From Candidatus Aenigmatarchaeota archaeon (GTDB lineage: Archaea > Aenigmatarchaeota > Aenigmatarchaeia > Aenigmatarchaeales > Aenigmatarchaeaceae): a stretch of 10,516 bases of DNA. Shown piece after piece: positions 1-5,189 of the stretch. The number at the start of each line of letters is the position of its first letter. Position 1 is the stretch's first letter. A program made the position numbers and the translations under genes. The DNA lies in assembly GCA_028715225.1 (NCBI GenBank), contig JAQUSH010000018.1:1-10516 (forward strand). The letters run 5' to 3'. The notes below the pieces were generated by a model. The model saw nothing but the letters and a program-made list of their open reading frames with translations. It did not search any database and was not told where the DNA came from.

Positions 1-273
1 GCTTTAGAAGAAATTGAAGGAAAGAAAGGAGAAACATACATACCACTGGGCTCATCAAATTTTGTTTTAGGCAAAGTTGAAGATTCTGAGAACATACTGG
101 TTTCAATCGGTTCTGGCTTGGCAATCAAAAAGAAAAGAGCAGAAGCCCTGGAAATAACAAATCAGAGAATAAAAGAACTTCAAACTGAAGGAACTAAGAT
201 CAACAAAGAATTGAATAGAATAGGAAGCGAACTTATGAAACTTCAGGCTGAAATAGAAGAAATGAGACAGTGA
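1..273 (+). CDS. pfdA: Prefoldin alpha subunit, C-terminal part (5' end outside window)
   Basis: The first 90 codons visible are open from base 1 and end in TGA at 271-273. They encode the end of an archaeal prefoldin alpha subunit, part of the hexameric chaperone that holds unfolded proteins in the cytosol and passes them to the thermosome. The visible sequence has the prefoldin beta-hairpin region (ETYIPLGSSNFVLGKVED, then ILVSIGSGLAIKK). It is followed by a heptad-like, Lys/Glu-rich coiled-coil helix (residues about 47-90 of the fragment) ending in EEMRQ, as the C-terminal helix of the family does. The start codon and N-terminal helix lie upstream of the window. The gene ends 4 bases before ftsY, so the two are probably one transcript. 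The order prefoldin alpha, ftsY, srp54 is common in archaea. Confidence 0.88.
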   Translation, partial: ALEEIEGKKGETYIPLGSSNFVLGKVEDSENILVSIGSGLAIKKKRAEALEITNQRIKELQTEGTKINKELNRIGSELMKLQAEIEEMRQ

Positions 274-277
274 AGTT

Positions 278-1441
278 ATGTTCGGTTTTTTGAAGAAAAA
301 GCTAAAAGAAAGCGTTGAAAAGATTTCTAATGTCATTAGTTCTAAAGATGAGCCTCAGATAGAAGAGGTATCTGAAAAGATTGAAGAGATTGTAAAAGAA
401 GAGCCAAAAACTGAAGAGAAAATTATTGAAAGGGTTATAGAGGCTGAACCAGAAGTTGAGCCAACTGAAGCTGTAATTGAAGAAGAAATTAATATCGAAA
501 ACATACCAGAGGAACCAGTAGTTGAGGAAAAGGTTGTAAGGCGAATAGAAAAAGAAGTACCTAAAAAAACAGGATTTATTCAGAAAATCAAAAAAGCAAT
601 TTCTGAGAAAGAGCTTACTGAAAATGACATTAAAGACATACTCTGGGAACTGCAGATATCACTTGTTGAATCTGATGTAGCGGTGGAAGTTGCCGAGAAG
701 ATAGTCAATGATCTTAGAACAAATCTTATAGGACAATCTGTCGAAAAGAAGAAGATTGATGAAATTGTTAAAAACAGTCTAAAGGAATCTGTAAAAGAAA
801 TACTGAATGTTGATTCAGTGGATCTTATTAAACAAGCTAAACAGAAAAAACCATATGTGATTATATTTTTAGGATTTAACGGTTCAGGAAAAACAACAAC
901 AATTGCTCGCGTTGGGCATATGCTTAAGGACAAAGGATTCAGCATAGTTATGGCTGCAGCTGACACCTGGCGGGCTGCGTCGATAGAACAGTTAGAAGAA
1001 CACGGAAAAAATCTTGGAATAAATGTAATAAAGCAGAAATATGGTTCTGATCCGGCAGCTGTGATATTTGATGCAGTTAAACATGCTAAGGCAAATGATA
1101 TTGATGTAGTTTTAGCTGATACAGCTGGTCGTTCTCATGCTAACCAGAATCTCATTGAGGAACTAAAGAAAATATGCAGAGTAAATACACCTGACATGAA
1201 AATACTTGTGATAGATGCGCTGACTGGTAACGATGTCGTAGAACAGACGTCTACATTTAATGATGCAGTCGGTGTGGATGCAATGATACTTACTAAGACA
1301 GATGTATATGAGAAAGGCGGAGCCATACTGTCTTCTGTTCACAATATAAAGAAGCCTATACTTTTCTTAGGAGTCGGACAAGAATACAAAGATTTGAAAC
1401 CTTTTGACAAGAACGAAATTGCCAAGAATTTAATGGAATAA
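278..1441 (+). CDS. ftsY: Signal recognition particle receptor FtsY
   Basis: This is the SRP receptor GTPase, 387 residues. It docks the SRP-ribosome complex at the membrane and hydrolyses GTP jointly with SRP54 so that the nascent chain passes to SecYEG. Residues 1-16 (MFGFLKKKLKESVEKI) resemble the amphipathic, basic membrane-binding helix of other FtsY proteins. Residues about 24-95 are a strongly acidic, Glu-rich linker. The N domain spans about 98-185 and the G domain about 190-387. Visible GTPase motifs are G1 GFNGSGKT (199-206), DTWRAAS (229-235), G3 DTAGR (281-285), G4 TKTD (339-342) and the closing GVGQEYKDLKPFD (365-377). ATG at 278 lies 4 bases after the prefoldin stop. I see no good TATA box at the leaderless distance, so it is probably cotranscribed. 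The only Shine-Dalgarno-like bases are a weak GTGA at 270-273. The family call is secure. Confidence 0.97.
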   Translation: MFGFLKKKLKESVEKISNVISSKDEPQIEEVSEKIEEIVKEEPKTEEKIIERVIEAEPEVEPTEAVIEEEINIENIPEEPVVEEKVVRRIEKEVPKKTGFIQKIKKAISEKELTENDIKDILWELQISLVESDVAVEVAEKIVNDLRTNLIGQSVEKKKIDEIVKNSLKESVKEILNVDSVDLIKQAKQKKPYVIIFLGFNGSGKTTTIARVGHMLKDKGFSIVMAAADTWRAASIEQLEEHGKNLGINVIKQKYGSDPAAVIFDAVKHAKANDIDVVLADTAGRSHANQNLIEELKKICRVNTPDMKILVIDALTGNDVVEQTSTFNDAVGVDAMILTKTDVYEKGGAILSSVHNIKKPILFLGVGQEYKDLKPFDKNEIAKNLME

Positions 1442-1447
1442 ATATTT
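1438..1447 (+). promoter_or_regulatory. TATA box for the 75-residue gene, overlapping the ftsY stop
   Basis: ATAAATATTT is centred about 25 bases before the ATG at 1467, the usual distance for an archaeal leaderless transcript. Its first bases include the ftsY stop codon (1439-1441). GACAATAAT follows at 1453-1461. Confidence 0.6.
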
Positions 1448-1466
1448 GATTTGACAATAATATTTA

Positions 1467-1694
1467 ATGGTAACAGAATGGATAGTAGCTCCTCGAGATA
1501 AACCGAAGAAATATCCAAATAGCATTTGTCTTGGAGAACAGTGGCCTTCTAACTTTTTGTCATGGTTAAAAATCGGATATTTATTTGAAAGAGATGAGAA
1601 TGGTTTAGTTTATGCTGTTACATTTGAAGAATTTGCAAAGATTGAATCTGATAGTTATTTAAAAACATTAGACAATAATTCTAGTTATGCTTGA
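1467..1694 (+). CDS. Small conserved-looking protein of unknown function between ftsY and srp54
   Basis: This is a 75-residue soluble protein that I do not recognise. It has three tryptophans (W5, W26, W33), an N-terminal segment with basic and proline residues (APRDKPKKYP, 8-17), and a hydrophobic/aromatic middle (LSWLKIGYLF, 31-40) followed by a likely short helix (FEEFAKIE). There is no signal peptide, membrane span or metal-binding cluster. It is accepted as a gene because its ATG sits at the leaderless distance from a TATA box that overlaps the ftsY stop. It also fills the ftsY-srp54 gap and overlaps the srp54 start by 8 bases (1687-1694) in another frame. The position suggests a link to protein targeting, but that is only inference. 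The alternative is a non-coding spacer that carries the srp54 promoter, since srp54 has its own TATA box inside this frame. Confidence 0.6.
   Translation: MVTEWIVAPRDKPKKYPNSICLGEQWPSNFLSWLKIGYLFERDENGLVYAVTFEEFAKIESDSYLKTLDNNSSYA
1655..1665 (+). promoter_or_regulatory. TATA box for srp54, inside the upstream small gene
   Basis: TTATTTAAAAA is centred about 27 bases before the srp54 ATG at 1687. It lies within the 3' end of the 75-residue frame, so srp54 can be transcribed on its own. GACAATAAT follows at 1671-1679. Confidence 0.6.
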
Positions 1695-3021
1695 GAAGTT
1701 AAGTTCTGGACTTAAAGATGCTTTAAGAAAAATAGCAAAATCAGGATACATAGATAAAGCTACTGTCGATGAACTAGTAAAAGATATACAGCGAACTATG
1801 CTTGCTTCTGATGTAAATGTAAAACTAGTTTTTGAGTTAACTGAAAAGATAAAGAAACGCGCTTTAGATGAGAAACCTAAGAGCGGAATGACGCCAAGAG
1901 AGCACATGGTTAACATTGTTTATGAAGAACTTGTTAATTTTGTAGGAAAAAAGCCAGAAATAATGATACGCCCTGGAAAAATACTGTTTGTTGGTCTATT
2001 TGGTTCAGGCAAGACAACATCAATTGGTAAGTTAGCTAAGTTCTATCAGAAAAAAGGATTAAGACCAGCTTTGATTGGATGCGATGTTCATAGGCCAGCT
2101 GCTATGGATCAACTAAAGCAGATAGCTGAACAACTTAATGTTCCTTACTATATTTCTAAAGATACGAAGGATGCAGTCAAGATAGCAAGAACTGGTTTAG
2201 AGCAATTAAGGAAAAATGATATATTGATATTTGATTCATCTGGAAGAGATGCATTAGATGGAGAATTAGCTAAAGAGTTAAAGGAATTAGGAAAAATGAT
2301 ACAGGCAGACGAGGTCATACTTGCTATACCTGCTGATTTAGGTCAGGCTGCCGGCAAACAAGCTTCAGAATTCAACAAACTAGTTGGTATAACAGGCATA
2401 TTTTTAACTAAAATGGATGGAACAGCTCGTGGTGGCGGAGCTATTTCAGCTTGCGCAGCTACAAATTCTCCTGTCAAGTTTATCGGAGTCGGAGAAAAAC
2501 TAGATGCATTGGAAGTATTTGAGCCTGAACGATTCATTTCAAGGCTAATAGGATTTGGCGATTTACAATCACTTATAGAAAAAGCAAAGGAAGCGATTGA
2601 ACCAGGAAAAGCAGAAGAAATGGCTGATAAATTCACTTCTGGGAAATTCACAATGGAAGATTTCTATGAACAGCTGAAAAGCATGGGAAAGATGGGTTCT
2701 CTTAAATCTATAATGGATATGATGCCTGGTATGGGTGGTATGAAACTGCCTAAAGGAGTTGATCTTGCTAAGCAAGAGGACAAAATGAAGAAATGGAAAT
2801 TTATTATTGAATCAATGACCAAAAAAGAAAGAGCTGATCCTGATTTGATAGATTCTTCCAGAATAACAAGAATAGCTAAAGGATCTGGTACACAGGAATC
2901 TGATGTCCGCGAACTGATTAAGAATTATAACCAATCTAAGAAGATGATGAAAATGTTCTCTGGCGGAAGCATGAAGCGTGGTATGATGTCTCGGTTTGCT
3001 AAGAAATTCAAAGGCATGTGA
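1687..3021 (+). CDS. srp54: Signal recognition particle protein SRP54 (Ffh)
   Basis: This is the GTPase subunit of the signal recognition particle, 444 residues. Its M domain binds SRP RNA and signal sequences, and its NG domain pairs with FtsY. The N domain spans about 1-88, including RTMLASDVN (36-44). The G domain spans about 95-290, with G1 GLFGSGKT (103-110), DVHRPAA (133-139), DLGQAA (217-222), TKMDG (241-245) and FIGVGEKLDALEVF (265-278). The Met-rich M domain spans about 300-444, with SIMDMMPGMGG at 341-351, the basic SRITRIAKGSG RNA-binding stretch at 391-401, and a Met/Lys-rich tail. The G3 motif reads DSSGR (183-187) rather than the usual DTAGR. The ATG overlaps the end of the 75-residue frame, but a TATA box 27 bases upstream supports a leaderless start here. 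Length and domain order are normal. Confidence 0.98.
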   Translation: MLEKLSSGLKDALRKIAKSGYIDKATVDELVKDIQRTMLASDVNVKLVFELTEKIKKRALDEKPKSGMTPREHMVNIVYEELVNFVGKKPEIMIRPGKILFVGLFGSGKTTSIGKLAKFYQKKGLRPALIGCDVHRPAAMDQLKQIAEQLNVPYYISKDTKDAVKIARTGLEQLRKNDILIFDSSGRDALDGELAKELKELGKMIQADEVILAIPADLGQAAGKQASEFNKLVGITGIFLTKMDGTARGGGAISACAATNSPVKFIGVGEKLDALEVFEPERFISRLIGFGDLQSLIEKAKEAIEPGKAEEMADKFTSGKFTMEDFYEQLKSMGKMGSLKSIMDMMPGMGGMKLPKGVDLAKQEDKMKKWKFIIESMTKKERADPDLIDSSRITRIAKGSGTQESDVRELIKNYNQSKKMMKMFSGGSMKRGMMSRFAKKFKGM

Positions 3022-3050
3022 TAACGTTCTTTGACGAACACTACTTCACA

Positions 3051-3060
3051 TTTAAATATA
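3051..3060 (+). promoter_or_regulatory. TATA box for the four-cysteine protein gene
   Basis: TTTAAATATA is centred about 27 bases before ATG 3082. This supports 3082 as the true start over the in-frame TTG at 3031, which lies upstream of the promoter. Confidence 0.62.
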
Positions 3061-3081
3061 ACCTTCTATAAATGCTGTGAT

Positions 3082-3459
3082 ATGCCAAATCCAGAGAAAA
3101 CAAATGATGAAAAAGTACTATTAGATAGATATGTTCCATGTTCAGCAGGAGCATGCAATAACGGTTGTCCACTTGTTGGTATAGCAAACAAGAACGCAGC
3201 TTATCTAGGTGGAATGCCAAAGCCAGGTTATTGTGATAATTTGAGAAGAGAACTTTATGTTGATGGAATAACCATGACAGGTGTTGATATAATTGCTTCT
3301 GGAGAGCTTAGTATAACAGGACAAAAAATTTTTGAAACACATGAAGGTTACAACCCAATGTGTCATCTGATAATAAAAAAGAGCGGTGAAAAGGATTTCG
3401 ATCCCATGATTAATGACTTTTCAAAACAGAAGAAATTAGAAGCAGATTTGCACACATAA
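3082..3459 (+). CDS. Small four-cysteine protein, possible metal or Fe-S binding, unknown function
   Basis: This is a 125-residue soluble protein that I cannot assign. Its N-terminal half carries C20, C25, C29 and C51 (in YVPCSAGACNNGCPLVG and GYCDN), a spacing that suggests a bound zinc ion or an Fe-S cluster. A further Cys-His pair lies at 94-95 (NPMCHLI). The middle (about 58-90) looks beta-rich, and the C-terminus is a Lys/Glu-rich helix. The start at 3082 was chosen because a TATA box sits 27 bases upstream. The in-frame TTG at 3031 would place the promoter inside the coding region. The gene sits between srp54 and a dCMP deaminase, each of which has its own promoter, so the context says little about its role. 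Metal binding is inference from cysteine spacing alone. Confidence 0.68.
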   Translation: MPNPEKTNDEKVLLDRYVPCSAGACNNGCPLVGIANKNAAYLGGMPKPGYCDNLRRELYVDGITMTGVDIIASGELSITGQKIFETHEGYNPMCHLIIKKSGEKDFDPMINDFSKQKKLEADLHT

Positions 3460-3461
3460 TC

Positions 3462-3470
3462 TTAAATATA
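3462..3470 (+). promoter_or_regulatory. TATA box for the dCMP deaminase gene
   Basis: TTAAATATA lies 2 bases after the upstream stop codon and is centred about 31 bases before ATG 3497. This predicts a leaderless transcript or one with a leader of only a few bases. Confidence 0.58.
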
Positions 3471-3496
3471 TTCAATTCTAAATAGTTTTGATTCTT

Positions 3497-3973
3497 ATGG
3501 ATAGACCTTCTTGGGATGAATATTTTATTGAAATAGCTCGAACGGTTGCCAAAAGATCAACTTGCGATCGCGGAATGAGCGGTGCTGTTCTGGTTAAAGA
3601 TAAAAGAATACTTTCTACTGGATATGTCGGTTCACCAAAAGGCCTTTTGCACTGCGATGAAGCAGGACATCTTTTGAAAAAATTCACTGATGAAAACGGA
3701 AATGAATCAACACATTGCATCCGAACAACTCACGCTGAACAAAATGCAATAATACAGGCTGCGCTTCACGGTGTTTCAACAGATAATGCTACATTATACT
3801 GTAAAATGGAACCATGTTTGGATTGCGCAAAGATGATAATAAACGCAGGAATAGTTCGTGTAGTATGCGAGAAGAAATACCATAAAGGAGAATTGACAAG
3901 AGAGATGTTTAGGAAAGCAGGAGTTGAACTTATTGTTTTAATGGATGAAACAGAAAAATATGATAACCAATGA
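3497..3973 (+). CDS. Deoxycytidylate (dCMP) deaminase family zinc enzyme
   Basis: This is a cytosolic zinc enzyme of the cytidine/dCMP deaminase superfamily, 158 residues. It probably deaminates dCMP to dUMP for thymidylate synthesis. The start RPSWDEYFIEIARTVAKRSTC (3-23) is typical of dCMP deaminases. The catalytic zinc site is visible as HAEQNA (79-84, His79 ligand and Glu81 proton shuttle) and PCLDC (106-110, Cys107 and Cys110 ligands). Extra Cys/His residues (C23, H52, C53, H73, C74) match the second zinc site seen in some dCMP deaminases. The SPKGLLHCDE segment fits the substrate loop. ATG 3497 is preferred over an in-frame TTG 9 bases upstream because it suits the TATA box and gives the family's usual N-terminus. 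Substrate choice (dCMP against another cytidine compound) is from similarity only. Confidence 0.93.
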   Translation: MDRPSWDEYFIEIARTVAKRSTCDRGMSGAVLVKDKRILSTGYVGSPKGLLHCDEAGHLLKKFTDENGNESTHCIRTTHAEQNAIIQAALHGVSTDNATLYCKMEPCLDCAKMIINAGIVRVVCEKKYHKGELTREMFRKAGVELIVLMDETEKYDNQ

Positions 3974-3976
3974 ATC

Positions 3977-3984
3977 TTTATAAA
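3977..3984 (+). promoter_or_regulatory. TATA box for the eL21 operon
   Basis: TTTATAAA starts just after the dCMP deaminase stop and is centred about 36 bases before the eL21 ATG. This predicts a leader of about 10 bases that holds a ribosome binding site. GACAATAAT follows at 3990-3998. Confidence 0.65.
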
Positions 3985-4005
3985 CCTTTGACAATAATAA
4001 TCAAC

Positions 4006-4010
4006 AGGTG
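4006..4010 (+). promoter_or_regulatory. Shine-Dalgarno site of eL21
   Basis: AGGTG, six bases before the ATG, matches the archaeal anti-Shine-Dalgarno end of 16S rRNA. It is the clearest ribosome binding site in a window where most genes look leaderless. Confidence 0.6.
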
Positions 4011-4016
4011 TTTTAG

Positions 4017-4295
4017 ATGGTAGTAAAATCACATGGTAAGCATCGAAGAACAAGAGAAAAGCTAAGAAAAACAAGGAGAGTTACAGTTAACCAGTATTTT
4101 AAAGATTTCAAAATTGGTCAGCGTGTAGCAATCAGAATAGAATCAGCTTCTGCAGAATCAATGCCTTTTAGAAGATTTCAAGGATTAACAGGGGAAGTCA
4201 TGGGAAAAAGAGGAAGAGCTTACGTGATTAAGATAAAAGATTCAAACAAAATAAAAACAGTAATAACACCATCAGAGCATCTAAAGGCGGTTTAA
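4017..4295 (+). CDS. rpl21e: Large-subunit ribosomal protein eL21 (L21e)
   Basis: This is ribosomal protein eL21 of the 50S subunit, 92 residues and very basic, a family found in archaea and eukaryotes. The N-terminal extension is Lys/Arg-rich (SHGKHRRTREKLRKTRR, 5-21) and is expected to run into rRNA. It is followed by an SH3-like barrel: FKIGQRVAIRIE (31-42), RFQGLTGEVMGKRGRAYVIKI (53-73) and TVITPSEHLK (81-90). It is slightly shorter than typical archaeal members. It has its own TATA box and a good AGGTG ribosome binding site. The stop TAA overlaps the next ATG (TAATG), which implies translational coupling. In many archaea the gene after eL21 is RNA polymerase subunit Rpo4 (rpoF), but here it is a different protein. 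Confidence 0.96.
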   Translation: MVVKSHGKHRRTREKLRKTRRVTVNQYFKDFKIGQRVAIRIESASAESMPFRRFQGLTGEVMGKRGRAYVIKIKDSNKIKTVITPSEHLKAV

Positions 4296-4651
4296 TGCTT
4301 TATCATCCAGGAAAGGTTATTGCAGTTTTCTCAGCAGGTAAGAATGTAAAATCTCTTGATAATAGCATACAGGTTACATTAGAGATGTGGGATGAGAATG
4401 TGCTTACATTTAACATATCTTCTAAGCTTGGAAAGATTGTTAAAGAAGATGATATTGTAATAGTTGACTATTCTCCGAAATCAGATAAAGTTCCTATTCC
4501 TAAACATGAAATCGTTAAAGTTCTAAAAGCAAATGAAGGAAAAGAGATGTGGAAGAAATACAAAGAATATCTAAAGAAAATGAGACCACAGAAAACAACA
4601 AATTCAGATCCTGTTCAGGTTCAGAGACCAAATGTTCAATATATTGGTTAA
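4295..4651 (+). CDS. Basic beta-rich protein coupled to eL21, unknown function (possible OB-like fold)
   Basis: This 118-residue protein is not one I recognise as a named family. Residues about 5-62 are alternating beta-like strands (GKVIAVFSAG, SIQVTLEMWD, VLTFNIS, DDIVIVDYSP), consistent with a small OB or SH3-like barrel. A second strand (HEIVKVLKA, 71-79) follows, then a basic helix (KEMWKKYKEYLKKMR, 83-97). The tail is polar and probably disordered (98-118). The sequence does not look like Rpo4, which often follows eL21 in archaea. The ATG overlaps the eL21 stop (TAATG), with a possible GGCGGT ribosome binding site at 4286-4291. Cotranscription with a ribosomal protein plus the barrel-and-basic-helix layout suggests an RNA-binding role in translation, which is inference. 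Its stop overlaps that of the convergent gene on the other strand. Confidence 0.78.
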   Translation: MLYHPGKVIAVFSAGKNVKSLDNSIQVTLEMWDENVLTFNISSKLGKIVKEDDIVIVDYSPKSDKVPIPKHEIVKVLKANEGKEMWKKYKEYLKKMRPQKTTNSDPVQVQRPNVQYIG

Positions 4652-5160
4652 TCTTCTAGTAGATCTTTTTTATTCATTTCATCAATAACTGCATTAACAT
4701 ATTTGCAACCAAATTTTATTAGAAATCGGGCTCGTTTATCACCAATTACATTTTTTGATGTATAAGCGTAACTATAAAAATCATAAGAATTATGTTGCGT
4801 GTTTGTATCTTTGTCATATGTTAAAGATTTTTCTTTTGAAAAAGAAACCATAGAACTTGGAATAGGTCTTTTTTTTACATCTGACATTGTGATTCCCGTT
4901 GCGCCTATTCCATTATAGTATGCTCTAATAAAATTATTATCTAAAAATAAAAGGCTTTTATACGAAAAAATTCCTTTGTGTTCTTTATCAAATTCTTCTA
5001 TTAATTCACTTATAATTGTGTCTGGTATTGTTTCTATTTTTTCTTGGCATTCTACAATAGAAGTATGAACGGGTATGATGAAATCCTTTTCTCCTCTGTT
5101 AGGACAATCTACAATCTTTATTTCATTCGGGTGTAATTTCAATAAATCTATGTTTACCAT
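4648..5160 (-). CDS. Hypothetical protein, 170 residues, downstream of elp3
   Basis: I do not recognise this family. The protein looks soluble, with no membrane span or signal peptide. It has a mixed N-terminal half with two cysteines (VDCPNRGEK, C19; IVECQEKI, C38) and an acidic helix (TIISELIEEFDKEHKG, 48-63). A Tyr/Gly segment follows (RAYYNGIGATGITMSD, 79-94), then a Ser/Tyr/Asn-rich stretch (123-138). The C-terminal helix is basic (GDKRARFLIKFGCKYVNAVI, 140-159). The start at 5160 is supported by a TATA-like ATTTAAGC centred 26 bases upstream, lying across the elp3 stop. A longer in-frame start at 5211 would overlap elp3 by 29 bases and sit upstream of that promoter. The gene follows elp3 on the same strand but has its own promoter signal, so a shared function is not implied. 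Confidence 0.66.
   Translation of the reverse strand: MVNIDLLKLHPNEIKIVDCPNRGEKDFIIPVHTSIVECQEKIETIPDTIISELIEEFDKEHKGIFSYKSLLFLDNNFIRAYYNGIGATGITMSDVKKRPIPSSMVSFSKEKSLTYDKDTNTQHNSYDFYSYAYTSKNVIGDKRARFLIKFGCKYVNAVIDEMNKKDLLED
4666..4671 (+). terminator. Possible U-tract terminator of the eL21 operon
   Basis: Six T residues in a T-rich stretch lie 15 bases after the operon's last stop codon, with no clear hairpin. Archaeal termination can occur at such U tracts. It lies inside the 3' coding end of the convergent gene. Confidence 0.35.
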
Positions 5161-5181
5161 ATTATGTATAAGAAAAGAAAG

Positions 5182-5189
5182 CTTAAATC
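5182..5189 (-). promoter_or_regulatory. TATA-like box for the 170-residue gene, across the elp3 stop codon
   Basis: Read on minus, GATTTAAG covers the elp3 TAA (5183-5185) and is centred about 26 bases before ATG 5160. This decides that start. Confidence 0.5.

Noticed and set aside
580..966. Long open frame on the minus strand opposite ftsY, and similar frames opposite srp54, the deaminase and the permease
   Set aside because: These are mirror frames of strongly recognisable genes. Their translations are Ser/Phe/Ile-rich with no domain, and no promoter sits at their starts.
3024..3040. Inverted repeat GTTC/GAAC after srp54 as a terminator hairpin
   Set aside because: The stem is only four base pairs with no T-run after it. 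This is expected by chance in any window of this size.
3031..3081. In-frame TTG start that would add 17 residues to the four-cysteine protein
   Set aside because: The extension contains the TATA box (3051-3060), which sits at the right distance for ATG 3082. The added residues also show no domain signal.
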